Assembly: GCF_900128925.1 (NCBI RefSeq)
Contig: NZ_FQUJ01000006.1
Span: forward strand, 1 to 35,377
Length of the DNA stretch: 35,377 nucleotides
DNA from: Modicisalibacter ilicicola DSM 19980
Lineage (GTDB): Bacteria; Pseudomonadota; Gammaproteobacteria; Pseudomonadales; Halomonadaceae
Direction of reading: 5' to 3'
Both the position numbers and the translations under genes were made by a program. This document shows, piece by piece, positions 1-8,251 of this stretch; positions within the stretch are counted from its first letter, which is position 1, and each line of letters starts with the position of its first letter. The notes beneath the pieces were generated by a model. That model had not been told where the DNA came from. It ran no database searches and was given only the letters and a program-made list of their open reading frames with translations.

Positions 1-253
1 CCTCGAATAGTTCCCCATCGGGATGCAGCTTGGGACGCTGACGAGGTCGATGTCGCGTCAGACGGGCCCGGTAGCCCGCCAGGCCGGCATCGTAGCCCTT
101 GATGGGATCGACCGTGTGGCGAGCGATTTCTCGCGACACGGTACTCGGTGCACGGCCCAGATGAGTGGCGATGGCCCGGATCGAATGAGTGGCTCGCATC
201 ATCATGATGGCGGCTCGGTCTTCAGCAGAGAGATGGCGATAGCAATGAGTCAT
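1..253 (-). CDS. IS30-family transposase, N-terminal fragment (runs off window)
   Basis: The complementary strand from base 253 reads MTHCYRHLSAEDRAAIMMMR and continues open to base 1, giving 84 codons of an incomplete gene. The pattern is that of IS30-family DDE transposases: an N-terminal helix-turn-helix with a 'LSAEDRAAI' start, then 'IRAIATHLGRAPSTVSREI' where PSTVSRE is the recognition-helix hallmark. A Y-x-A-x-x-A segment follows (GYDAGLAGYRAR). This domain binds the element's inverted repeats. The catalytic DDE domain lies beyond the window edge, so activity cannot be judged. Confidence 0.8.
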   Translation of the reverse strand, partial: MTHCYRHLSAEDRAAIMMMRATHSIRAIATHLGRAPSTVSREIARHTVDPIKGYDAGLAGYRARLTRHRPRQRPKLHPDGELFE

Positions 254-297
254 GGCAGCACCGTACCTGATGGGTCACGTGTTGCATTTGGTCATTG
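1..297 (-). mobile_element. IS30-family insertion sequence, one end only
   Basis: This is the left end of an insertion sequence that continues past base 1. It holds the N-terminal part of an IS30-type transposase reading leftward and about 40 bases of non-coding end. The outer boundary must lie near 290-305, because the leftward solute-receptor reading frame loses its family resemblance there and stops at once at 292-294. The terminal inverted repeat and any target duplication cannot be defined, since the other end is outside the window. Confidence 0.72.
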
Positions 298-1098
298 AGA
301 CCGCCCTTCCTCAGGCATATTGGGAGGGCCTGCATAGCCACGAAAGATCATCAAGTTGATATCGGAATATCCCAACTCATTGAAAGTAGGAACTCCGTCG
401 TAGGGCGCATCAAGCCTGTCCTCTGCGAATGTCGCTAGAAAATCGACGGTACTCGGATCGACCCGTGAACCAAGCTTGAATACGGCGGCGTCGATATGGC
501 CACCCAAAAGGGCTGAGGTGACTTCACCTGTGCCATTGAAGGGAACATATTGAAATTCTGCATCCACGTTGGAGTTGATCATTGCGAACGCCAGGTGGTC
601 TTCACCACCTCGGGAAGAGCCACCAATCGTGACGCTACGCGGATCTTGCTTCGCTTGTTCAACAAGGTCATCAAGATCGTCGAACTCGCTGCCGGCTTTC
701 ACGGCCAGGAAAAGGGTGTCGAGTGCCAGGGTGCCCAGTGGAGTCAGATCATCAAGTTGAACAGCGGCGTCATTGACCGCCATGCTCATCATCTGTCCGG
801 CATTGAAGGTCAGGAGGGCATGACCATCGTCCTTCTTATTGAAGATGTAGCTATTACCAATGGCTCCCGAGCCACCTGGGCGATTGTTGACCAATATGGT
901 CTCATCGACCGCTCCGGTCTCACGTATCGCCTCTACCAGCATGCGAGCATTGATGTCGCTGCCTCCACCAGCGCTATAGGGGACCACAAATTCCACGTTA
1001 CGCTCCGGTTCCCAGGCACTTGCGCTGCCGCTGGCCATTGCCATGCAAAGGGCGCCTGACAATGTTGCCTTTCCTAACCATCTCTTTGCCATCATCAT
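292..1098 (-). pseudogene. TctC/Bug-family tricarboxylate-type solute receptor, 3' end lost to IS30
   Basis: This is a periplasmic substrate-binding protein of the tripartite tricarboxylate transporter (TTT) type, which captures organic acids for a TctAB membrane pair. The start at 1098 (first of three ATGs) is set by a GAGGT ribosome site at 1105-1109. The next 25 or so residues form a signal peptide ending near ASGSASA. Family marks are VPYSAGGGSDINAR, VNNRPGGSGAIG and the late RGYAGPPNMPEE. Usual length is about 320 residues; here it stops at 268, right after PPNMPEE, with a few foreign residues (GRSQ) read from the IS end. The last 50 or so residues of the second lobe are missing, so it is probably non-functional. 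No tctA/tctB genes are in view. It is divergent from pdxA2, suggesting it served the same acid-sugar pathway. Confidence 0.82.
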
Positions 1099-1112
1099 TT
1101 TTCTACCTCGCA

Positions 1113-1138
1113 TTGTAGTTGTTCCATTACAACGACAA
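1113..1138. promoter_or_regulatory. Inverted repeat, possible GntR-type operator
   Basis: TTGTAGTTGT (1113-1122) and ACAACGACAA (1129-1138) form ten-base arms with one mismatch around a six-base centre. The TTGT...ACAA form resembles operators of FadR-subgroup GntR repressors that control sugar-acid genes. It lies 15-40 bases upstream of the tctC start, in the divergent tctC/pdxA2 region. The regulator is not in the window and the match is by eye. Confidence 0.4.
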
Positions 1139-1417
1139 ATCAGGCAAACCTCTCATGGACTGGCGCGCCGAGATCGCTGTGTGAGCCATGCCAGTCTGGC
1201 GCCTGATGCTACGTCGAATCCCAAGTTAAGATACCTCACGATAACCATCCAATCCTTTTTTTCGAACAGTCGATAACTTTTTAGAATCAAAAAGCACCAT
1301 GTTCTGATAATCTAAGGTGATTGGCTGTACATAAAAATCGATTGGAAAGTTATTGCTGTCACTCCTAGTCTGATGAAGATCCCTGGGGTATTCCCATACA
1401 TTTTAGGAAGTTAACCT
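1139..1417. other. Divergent intergenic region between tctC remnant and pdxA2
   Basis: About 280 bases with no gene. It is AT-rich after 1230, as expected for a promoter region feeding pdxA2. A seven-base inverted repeat (GACTGGC near 1157, GCCAGTC near 1190) is present but has no recognised role. An AGGAAG ribosome site stands just before the pdxA2 ATG. I could not choose a convincing -35/-10 pair. Confidence 0.4.
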
Positions 1418-2449
1418 ATGTCTGATAAAAAACATTGCATTGCCGTGACACTAGGCGATCCTGCGGGTATCGGACCTGAACTGGTTGCACGTCTGCTTGC
1501 CTGCCAAGATACTGTGAGCAAGGCTCAGTTCGTGGTGGTGGCAGATCGTTGGCTATGGCAAGAAGGACAGCGGGTCGCGGGGACCAGTCACCAGCTTCCT
1601 GAGGTCGAAAGCTTTGCGGAGGTTCGCCTTTCCGATGGGCCCGTACTGCTGCCGGTCGAGACTGTGGCGCGTGACGATATTACCTACGCACAAGTCGGAG
1701 AGGCGGGTGGTGCCTCGGTGCTAAAGGTGCTGACGCAATGCATGGATGCTGCGCAAGCGGGCCATATCGATGCCATTTGTTTTGCACCGCTGAACAAGCT
1801 TTCCATGAAACAGGCCGGTCTGACACAAGAGGACGAACTGCACTTTTTCGCCGACTATCTCAAGGTCGATGATGACGTATGCGAGTTCAACACCCTGGGG
1901 TACCTGTGGACCTCGCGGATTTCATCCCATGTACCGCTCAAGGATGCGGCAGACTATGTCACCAAGGAGCGTATCAACAACGCCACGCGATTGATCTATG
2001 AGTCGCTTCAGGCAGCCGGTGTGAAGGCACCGCGCATCGCGGTGGCTGCATTGAATCCACATGCCGGTGAAGGCGGCACCTGCGGGCGCGAGGAGATCGA
2101 TATCATCGCGCCTGCGATAGAAGAGTGTGCTTCGAACGGTTACCCGGCGCAAGGACCTTTCCCGGCGGATACGATTTTCATCAGGGCCCGGGACGGGGAG
2201 TTCGATGGCGTCGTGACGATGTATCACGATCAGGGGCAGATCGCGATCAAACTGCTTGGCTTCAAGAGCGGCGTGACAGTCCAGGGCGGTCTTCCGATCC
2301 CCATCACTACACCGGCTCATGGTACCGCCTTTGATATCGCAGGTCTTGGCAAGGCCGATGATGGTGCTATGCGCCACGCCTTCGACATTGCTTGCCGCAT
2401 GGGAGCTGCCCATTTCGTCAGACACCAGGGCGACAAGCTTGAGGACTAA
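1418..2449 (+). CDS. pdxA2: PdxA2-type 4-phospho-sugar-acid dehydrogenase
   Basis: This is an NAD-dependent metal-requiring dehydrogenase of the PdxA family, 343 residues, near the family norm. Metal ligands equivalent to the three PdxA histidines are visible: H171 (SSHVPLKD), H215 (LNPHAGEGG) and H270 (MYHDQGQ). The opening GDPAGIGPELVAR and late TPAHGTAFDIAG are also family marks. Biosynthetic PdxA oxidises 4-phosphohydroxythreonine for vitamin B6. The PdxA2 branch acts on 4-phospho-threonate or 4-phospho-erythronate to give DHAP. The neighbours (tctC, UxaA-type dehydratase, GarR) favour the catabolic PdxA2 role. The DUF1537 kinase that usually supplies its substrate is not in the window. 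It has a good ribosome site (AGGAAG) and is followed after 68 bases by the UxaA-type gene in the same direction. Confidence 0.85.
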   Translation: MSDKKHCIAVTLGDPAGIGPELVARLLACQDTVSKAQFVVVADRWLWQEGQRVAGTSHQLPEVESFAEVRLSDGPVLLPVETVARDDITYAQVGEAGGASVLKVLTQCMDAAQAGHIDAICFAPLNKLSMKQAGLTQEDELHFFADYLKVDDDVCEFNTLGYLWTSRISSHVPLKDAADYVTKERINNATRLIYESLQAAGVKAPRIAVAALNPHAGEGGTCGREEIDIIAPAIEECASNGYPAQGPFPADTIFIRARDGEFDGVVTMYHDQGQIAIKLLGFKSGVTVQGGLPIPITTPAHGTAFDIAGLGKADDGAMRHAFDIACRMGAAHFVRHQGDKLED

Positions 2450-2517
2450 TTACTGGCTTTCAGGAACACTAAGAAGCAAAGGACCGGCCGCCCCAGTCGT
2501 CGAGACAGTGAGGAAAA

Positions 2518-4047
2518 ATGAAAATGATTAATAACGTGCCAGCCGTCATCAGGCTGCACCAAAGCGATAACGTGGGTGTGGCGGCCAGGCCGGTACCTAA
2601 AGAGTATCCTATCGATGATGCTCAGCATCTGACCGAGGAGAATATCGATGCAGGCCACAAGGTGGCGTTGCTGCCCATCGCCAAGGGCCAGGCCATCGTC
2701 AAGTATGGGCAGGTCATCGGCCTGGCGAGTCGTGACATCGCCGTTGGCGAGCATGTGCATACCCATAATGTCGGCATGCTCGAGCGCGATACTTCTTTGA
2801 AAAGCTTCAAGCCGGCATCCCGCACGGTGGTCACCCGTGCCGAGCGGACCTTCGATGGGTTTCATCGCGCCAATGGGCAGGTGGGTACCCGCAACTACAT
2901 CGGCATACTGTCCACGGTCAATTGTTCGGCGACGGTGTCCAAGGTCGTCGCCGAGCAACTCAATGCAACTCATGAGTTCGAAGCGTTGGGTTTCGATGGT
3001 GTCGTTCCCGTGACCCATGGGACGGGGTGCGCCATGAATACCGAGTCCGAAGGCTTTGCCTTCCTGGAACGCGTGTTGACCGGCTATGCCGTGAATCCCA
3101 ACTTTGCCTTCGTGTTGATCGTCGGGCTGGGGTGTGAAACCAATCAGGTCAAACAACTCGTCGAGAAGCATGGGTTGTCCGATAGTTCGCGAATCTACTA
3201 TTTCAATATTCAGGGCGCGGGCGGGACGCGCGCGAGCATCGAGTTGGCCAGCAACAAGATTCGCGAAATGGCGCGAGAACATGCGCATGCCCAGCGCCAG
3301 CCCGCGCCATTGAGTCACCTCAGCGTCGCCTTGCAGTGCGGTGGCTCGGATGGCTACTCGGGCATTACCGCCAATCCGGCCCTGGGTCATGCCGCCGATC
3401 TCATCGTGCAGCACGGTGGCAGCGTGATTCTCAGCGAGACACCGGAGATCTACGGTGCCGAGCATCTCTTGATCAATCGCGCCATCGATGCGGAGGTGGC
3501 CCGCAAGTTGCTCGAACGCATCGCCTGGTGGAAACACTACACTCAGATCAATGGCGCCCAGTTGAACAATAATCCCTCGCCGGGCAACAAGGCGGGGGGG
3601 CTAACGACCATTCTCGAGAAGTCACTGGGTGCGGTGGCCAAAAGTGGCTCCTCGAGCCTCAATGACGTGATCGAATACGCCGAACCCTTGAGGGTGCCTG
3701 GCTTCAATTTCATGGATAGCCCCGGCTACGATCCGGTTTCCGTCACCGGTCAGATCGCCTCGGGGGCAACGGTCGTGTGCTTCACGACAGGGCGCGGTTC
3801 CGTGTCCGGCTTCAAACCGGCGCCTTGCTTAAAGCTGGCAACGAACACGGCGATGTACGACAGCATGCAGGAGGACATGGACGTCAACTGTGGTCATGTC
3901 GTCGATGGCACCGCCACGGTACAAGAGGTCGGTGAACGTATCTTCGAAAGGATCATCGCCATTGCTTCCGGCGAACCCAGTGCCAGCGAACGCCTGGGCT
4001 ATGGCAACAACGAATTCGTCCCCTGGATGGTAGGAGCGGTGACCTGA
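2518..4047 (+). CDS. UxaA/GarD-family sugar-acid dehydratase
   Basis: A 509-residue dehydratase of the altronate/galactarate hydrolyase family, which removes water from hexarates, altronate or related acids to give 2-keto-3-deoxy products, using Fe(II). Both parts are fused. An N-terminal SAF-like domain (about residues 1-100, ending VGEHVHTHNVG) precedes the catalytic domain, which contains GQVGTRNYIGI, THGTGCAMN, GLGCETNQ, CGGSDGYSGITANPALG, NPSPGNKAGGLTTI and the typical end NEFVPWMVGAV. Two ATGs are close; the first (2518) has GAGG five bases before it. Presumably cotranscribed with pdxA2. Exact substrate cannot be read from sequence; altronate, galactarate or a shorter aldonate are all possible. 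Confidence 0.88.
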   Translation: MKMINNVPAVIRLHQSDNVGVAARPVPKEYPIDDAQHLTEENIDAGHKVALLPIAKGQAIVKYGQVIGLASRDIAVGEHVHTHNVGMLERDTSLKSFKPASRTVVTRAERTFDGFHRANGQVGTRNYIGILSTVNCSATVSKVVAEQLNATHEFEALGFDGVVPVTHGTGCAMNTESEGFAFLERVLTGYAVNPNFAFVLIVGLGCETNQVKQLVEKHGLSDSSRIYYFNIQGAGGTRASIELASNKIREMAREHAHAQRQPAPLSHLSVALQCGGSDGYSGITANPALGHAADLIVQHGGSVILSETPEIYGAEHLLINRAIDAEVARKLLERIAWWKHYTQINGAQLNNNPSPGNKAGGLTTILEKSLGAVAKSGSSSLNDVIEYAEPLRVPGFNFMDSPGYDPVSVTGQIASGATVVCFTTGRGSVSGFKPAPCLKLATNTAMYDSMQEDMDVNCGHVVDGTATVQEVGERIFERIIAIASGEPSASERLGYGNNEFVPWMVGAVT

Positions 4048-4054
4048 TGACGTT

Positions 4055-4080
4055 GCCGCCTCTCGGAGGCAGCTTCTCCT
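4055..4080. terminator. Probable terminator after the pdxA2-dehydratase pair
   Basis: GCCGCCTC (4055-4062) and GAGGCAGC (4066-4073) form an eight-base stem with one mismatch and a TCG loop, followed by TTCTCCTTCT. It lies between convergent genes and could serve either. The T-tract is broken, so strength is uncertain. Confidence 0.5.
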
Positions 4081-4107
4081 TCTACAAGGGCAGTCTATAA
4101 GGCCAGG

Positions 4108-4995
4108 CTACAAGGGCATGTCGTTGCGGCGTCTCAATTCGCGCACCAGGGCACTGTGATCCAGGTCGCCATCCCCATGGGCCACGAGATCCTCGAAGAG
4201 CCGATTCACGAGCGTCGCCACGGGGAGTTCGAGGGACAAATTATCGGCCAGCGACAGCGCCGTCTGGGTGTCCTTCAACTGCCATTTCGCGGGACCGCCG
4301 GGCTTGAAATCCCGCGCCAGCATGCGTGGGGCATGGGCGCGCAGGATTGTCGAATCGGCGAAACCGCCCAACAGCGCCTCGCGCACCTTGGCCGGATCGG
4401 CACCGCCACGCTCGGCCAGCAGCATCGCTTCGGAAACCGTGGCAATGGTGCTGGCAACCACCAGTTGATTGACCAGCTTGGCGAGTTGCCCGGCGCCTGC
4501 CGGCCCCACCCGCACCGGATTGCCCAATACCTCGAGCAAGCCGCTCAATCGCTCGAATGCTGTGCTCTCACCTCCCGCCATTATGGCGAGCTTGCCCTCG
4601 ATGGCGCCTTGCTCCCCGCCGGAGACCGGGGCATCCAGGTAATGGATGCCCCTTGCCGACGCCGCCTCGGCCTGACGTTCGGCATTGGCAACGGGAATGG
4701 AACTCATGACTACCAGCGTGCTGTCGCGGCGCATGGCATCGAGTACCCCCTGCGGGGCTAGAAGAATGTCATCGCAGACCGGGCCGGAACTCAGCATGAC
4801 GATGACGACATCGCTCTCTTCGACGGTCCGTGCTGGCGTGCTGCCGATCTCGACGCCCAGCGGCAAAAGCGCCTCAGCCTTGCTGGCGGTGCGATTCCAG
4901 GCGCGAATTTGGTGACCTGCTTCGGCGAGGCGTCTGGCCATGGGAGCCCCCATGATCCCCGTGCCGAGAAAACCGATCTTCTTGACGTCGTTCAT
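4108..4995 (-). CDS. GarR/3-hydroxyisobutyrate dehydrogenase-family reductase
   Basis: An NAD(P)-dependent beta-hydroxyacid dehydrogenase of 295 residues, full length. It has the N-terminal Rossmann motif GFLGTGIMGAPMA, the substrate-binding DAPVSGGEQGA and the catalytic-lysine helix GQLAKLVNQ near residue 173. Family members reduce tartronate semialdehyde to glycerate (GarR), reduce glyoxylate or succinate semialdehyde, or oxidise 3-hydroxyisobutyrate. In this acid-sugar neighbourhood a semialdehyde reductase role is most likely. An AAGGAA ribosome site supports the start. It lies 51 bases downstream of the XylX-type gene, same strand, so the two are probably one transcript. Confidence 0.83.
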   Translation of the reverse strand: MNDVKKIGFLGTGIMGAPMARRLAEAGHQIRAWNRTASKAEALLPLGVEIGSTPARTVEESDVVIVMLSSGPVCDDILLAPQGVLDAMRRDSTLVVMSSIPVANAERQAEAASARGIHYLDAPVSGGEQGAIEGKLAIMAGGESTAFERLSGLLEVLGNPVRVGPAGAGQLAKLVNQLVVASTIATVSEAMLLAERGGADPAKVREALLGGFADSTILRAHAPRMLARDFKPGGPAKWQLKDTQTALSLADNLSLELPVATLVNRLFEDLVAHGDGDLDHSALVRELRRRNDMPL

Positions 4996-5046
4996 CTTGA
5001 TTCCTTCAGCAGGGGCGAGACGCTATTGTCTGACTGCTCCAGTGGT

Positions 5047-6222
5047 TCAAGCAGACACTGTGCGGCGGGCCAGATGCGCATAGAGCTCACGAATGCCGTA
5101 GCGCCAGGGTGGCAGGCGATCACTGCGATCGACGACATTGACCAGGGCTCCCAGGCCAGGGGTGGAGATGGTGACGCGATCATCCAGATGATGCGTAAAG
5201 CCTTGTCCGGCGCCATCCCGGTCCTGGATCGGCGAGAACATGGTGCCCAGGAACAGCATGAAGCCATCGGGATACTGATGATGAGGACCGCAGGTCTGTT
5301 GCACCAGGTCGAGGGGGTCGCGGCTGATCTCGCGCATGTCGCTGGTGCCTTCGAGCTTGAAGCCATCATCCGCCCCCTCGATCAGCAACGACACCTTGGC
5401 CTGGCGCACGCTGTCCATATCGAAACGATCGTCGAAGAGGCGAATGAAAGGGCCGATGGCGCAGGAGGCGTTGTTGTCCTTGGCCTTGCCCAGCAGCAGG
5501 GCGCTACGCCCCTCGATGTCCCGCAGGTTCACGTCGTTGCCCAGGGTCGCGCCGCGAGGCCGGCCTTGGGAGTCGACGGCGAGGACGATCTCCGGCTCGG
5601 GGTTGTTCCACTGCGAGGCGGGGTGCAGGCCGACGCGAGCACCGAAGCCCACCGATGAAAGCGGTTGGGCCTTGGAGAAGACCTCCGCATCGGTGCCGAT
5701 ACCGACTTCCATGTACTGGGACCAGGCACCGCGTGATTGAAGCTCGGCCTTGAGTGCCAGGGCGGCCTCGGAGCCGGGCTCGATCTGCGACAGGTCGCCG
5801 CCGATCAATGTCTTTATCTCGCTGCGCAGCGCATTGGCCCGCGTCAGATCGCCGCCAGCCTGTTCCTCGATGACCCGCTCGAGCAGGCTGACCGCGAAGG
5901 TCACCCCGCAGGCCTTGATGGCCTGAACGTCACAGGGTGCGAGCAGGTAGGGGGCGCGTTGAGGCGTGGCCAGCGAATTGTCGAGCAAGCTTTCCACCGA
6001 ACCGAGCGACTCGCCTTCGGCGCGGGAGACGAAACTCGCCGCATCAGGATAATCCAGGAGATCCGCCATGGTCATGACGTGACCTGAAATGTCGATCACC
6101 TCGCCATCCTTGATCGCCACGATGGCGGGCCCCGGGTGCGGGCTGTCACGCCATACCCGGCCTACGAGAAGGGCATCTTGATAGTCATCCGGCAGGCAAC
6201 GCGATGCAGCAATAGTGTCCAT
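5047..6222 (-). CDS. xylX: XylX-type 2-keto-3-deoxy-pentonate dehydratase (FAH fold)
   Basis: A 391-residue fumarylacetoacetate hydrolase-fold protein, close in length and sequence (from memory) to Caulobacter XylX, which dehydrates 2-keto-3-deoxy-D-xylonate to alpha-ketoglutarate semialdehyde in the Weimberg pathway. Matching stretches include KACGVTFAVSLLERVIEE, WSQYMEVGIG, SQWNNPEPEIVL, GNDVNLRDIEGRSALLL, KAKDNNASCAIGPFIRLFD and FLGTMFSPIQDRD. The metal-binding acidic residues of the fold (PEPE, NDVN) are present. I start at 6222 (MDTIAAS) because upstream codons are not family-like, although the ribosome site there is weak. It is divergent from the xylD-type gene, giving the two consecutive dehydratases of the pathway. 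The final alpha-ketoglutarate semialdehyde dehydrogenase is not in the window. Confidence 0.87.
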   Translation of the reverse strand: MDTIAASRCLPDDYQDALLVGRVWRDSPHPGPAIVAIKDGEVIDISGHVMTMADLLDYPDAASFVSRAEGESLGSVESLLDNSLATPQRAPYLLAPCDVQAIKACGVTFAVSLLERVIEEQAGGDLTRANALRSEIKTLIGGDLSQIEPGSEAALALKAELQSRGAWSQYMEVGIGTDAEVFSKAQPLSSVGFGARVGLHPASQWNNPEPEIVLAVDSQGRPRGATLGNDVNLRDIEGRSALLLGKAKDNNASCAIGPFIRLFDDRFDMDSVRQAKVSLLIEGADDGFKLEGTSDMREISRDPLDLVQQTCGPHHQYPDGFMLFLGTMFSPIQDRDGAGQGFTHHLDDRVTISTPGLGALVNVVDRSDRLPPWRYGIRELYAHLARRTVSA

Positions 6223-6405
6223 GATGGGTCTCTTGTCGGTAAGGCGTCCAACGCAATTGGTTTTCCGCTCAGCATAGAATGGCCGGCCGATCACAATCCA
6301 ATACAAGTTTTTACTGTGGCGATTTGTGACGGTTATCGTTTGCTTGTTCACTAGCCGTGGTTGGCATCATCGGCGACAAGTGGTTTAGGTTTGAAGGAGC
6401 CGCCT
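6223..6405. promoter_or_regulatory. Divergent promoter region xylX / xylD
   Basis: This 183-base gap separates two divergently read pentonate dehydratase genes and must hold both promoters. TCACAA (6291-6296) and TTGTGA (6324-6329) are inverted to each other with 27 bases between them, which could be two operator halves for a common regulator. I found no convincing -35/-10 pair and no regulator gene nearby. Confidence 0.4.
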
Positions 6406-6447
6406 ATGGGCGTCAACAGACCGACACTCTGGAATCGACATGACTGA
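6406..6447 (+). CDS. Possible 13-residue leader peptide overlapping the xylD start
   Basis: AAGGAG at 6394-6399 sits six bases before an ATG at 6406 that opens a 13-codon frame ([13 protein letters not shown]). Its TGA (6445-6447) overlaps the first codons of xylD (ATG at 6440) in another frame. The ribosome site of this mini-frame is much stronger than the GGAA before xylD itself. That arrangement is what translational coupling looks like. No known family; the peptide may matter only by being translated. Confidence 0.4.
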   Translation: MGVNRPTLWNRHD

Positions 6448-8245
6448 CAGCAAGCACAAGATCACCTCGGACCAGTTGCGCTCACGCTGGTGGTTCGACA
6501 ATCCCGACCATCCGGGCACCACGGCGCTATGCATCGAGCGCTACATGAACTACGGCGTCACCCTGGAGGAATTGACAAGTGGCAAGCCGATCATCGGCAT
6601 TGCCCAATCCGGCTCCGACCTCACGCCCTGCAATCGCCATCACATCGAGCTGGTGAAACGCGTCAAGGACGGCATTCGCGCCCGGGGCGGCGTGCCCTTC
6701 GAGTTTCCCATGCATCCCATTCATGAAAACGTGCGCAGGCCCACCGCAGCGCTGGATCGCAACCTGGCCTACCTGGGGCTGGTCGAGGTGCTGCATGGCT
6801 ACCCGCTGGATGGCGTGGTGCTGACCACTGGCTGCGACAAGACCACGCCGGCCTGCTTGATGGCGGCGGCCACGGTCAACATTCCCGCCACCGTGCTCTC
6901 CGGCGGGCCGATGCTCAACGGTTGGCGGGGCAGCGAGCGGGTCGGCTCGGGGACCATCATCTGGGAGTTGCGCAAGCGCCTGGCCGCCGGGGATATTGAC
7001 TATGACGAGTTCCTGGCCCGGGCGACGGACTCGGCACCGTCGATCGGCCACTGCAATACCATGGGTACCGCCTCGACCATGAACGCCCTGGCCGAAGTGC
7101 TGGGCATGAGCTTGCCCGGCTCGGCGCTGATTCCGGCACCCTACAAGGAGCGCGCCGCGGTTGCCTACAGCACCGGCGAGCGCGTCGTTGACATGGTCTG
7201 GGAAGATCTGCGACCCCTCGACATCCTCACCCGCGAGGCCTTCGAGAACGCCATCGTGGCCTGCTCGGCGCTGGGTGGCTCGAGCAATGCGCCGGTGCAT
7301 ATCAATGCCATCGCCCGGCATGCCGGCGTCGAGATCACCAATGACGACTGGCAGCGCCTGGGGCACGGCATTCCGCTGCTGGCCAACGTGATGCCGGCGG
7401 GTGCCTATCTCAGCGAGGAATTTCATCGGGCCGGTGGCGTGCCGGCGGTGCTCAACGAACTATCCAGTGCAGGCCACCTGGAAGGGCGGGTAGTGACCGT
7501 CAATGGCAGAACGCTGGCGGACAATATCGACGGGTGCGAAACCGGCGATGAGGATGTCATCCGCCGCTATGCCAATCCCTTGGTTCAGCATGCCGGCTTC
7601 CTCAACCTGAAGGGCAATTTGTTCGATTCGGCCCTGATGAAGACCAGCGTCATCTCGGCGGACTTCCATCGGCGCTTTCTCAGCCATCCGGACGATCCCC
7701 AGGCCTTCGAGGGCGCTGTCGTCGTGTTCGATGGTGCCGAGGATTATCATGCGCGCATCGACGATCCGACGCTGGGAATCGACGAGAACACCATTCTGGT
7801 GATGCGCGGCGCAGGACCGATCGGCCATCCGGGCGGCGCCGAGGTGGTCAATATGCAGCCCCCCGAAGCCCTGATCCGCCGGGGTATCGAGTCGCTGCCG
7901 TGCCTGGGGGATGGACGTCAGTCGGGCACTTCCGGCTCGCCATCGATCCTCAATGCGTCGCCGGAAGCCGCGGTGGGGAGCGGCCTGGCATTACTAGAAA
8001 GCGGCGATCGAATCCGTATCGACCTTCGCCTGGGCGAAGCCAATCTGCTGATCGACGATGAAACGCTGAAACGGCGGCGCGAGCGTTTGGCGGCCCGGGG
8101 CGGCTATGCCTATCCCGTGCACCAGACGCCTTGGCAGGAAATCCAGCGCAGCATGGTCGAGCAGCACGACCGCGGCATGACCCTCGCGCCGGCTACGAAG
8201 TATCGTGATGTGGCACGACGTTCGCCGCCCCGCGATAATCATTGA
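6440..8245 (+). CDS. xylD: XylD-type pentonate dehydratase (IlvD/Edd family)
   Basis: A 601-residue iron-sulfur dehydratase, full length. The iron-sulfur cysteines of the family are present at C64 (DLTPCNRHH), C132 ([11 protein letters not shown]) and C205 ([15 protein letters not shown]). Sequence follows Caulobacter XylD (xylonate dehydratase) closely from memory: [94 protein letters not shown] and the DNH end. It converts a pentonate (D-xylonate or L-arabonate) to the 2-keto-3-deoxy acid, which the divergent XylX-type enzyme dehydrates next. Strictly, it could act on other aldonates. Converges on argE with a six-base gap. Confidence 0.9.
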   Translation: MTDSKHKITSDQLRSRWWFDNPDHPGTTALCIERYMNYGVTLEELTSGKPIIGIAQSGSDLTPCNRHHIELVKRVKDGIRARGGVPFEFPMHPIHENVRRPTAALDRNLAYLGLVEVLHGYPLDGVVLTTGCDKTTPACLMAAATVNIPATVLSGGPMLNGWRGSERVGSGTIIWELRKRLAAGDIDYDEFLARATDSAPSIGHCNTMGTASTMNALAEVLGMSLPGSALIPAPYKERAAVAYSTGERVVDMVWEDLRPLDILTREAFENAIVACSALGGSSNAPVHINAIARHAGVEITNDDWQRLGHGIPLLANVMPAGAYLSEEFHRAGGVPAVLNELSSAGHLEGRVVTVNGRTLADNIDGCETGDEDVIRRYANPLVQHAGFLNLKGNLFDSALMKTSVISADFHRRFLSHPDDPQAFEGAVVVFDGAEDYHARIDDPTLGIDENTILVMRGAGPIGHPGGAEVVNMQPPEALIRRGIESLPCLGDGRQSGTSGSPSILNASPEAAVGSGLALLESGDRIRIDLRLGEANLLIDDETLKRRRERLAARGGYAYPVHQTPWQEIQRSMVEQHDRGMTLAPATKYRDVARRSPPRDNH

Positions 8246-8251
8246 ACCGCC

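Noticed and set aside
2446-3537. A 363-codon leftward frame inside the UxaA-type gene
   Set aside because: Antisense to a well-conserved dehydratase; no domain marks and no ribosome site.
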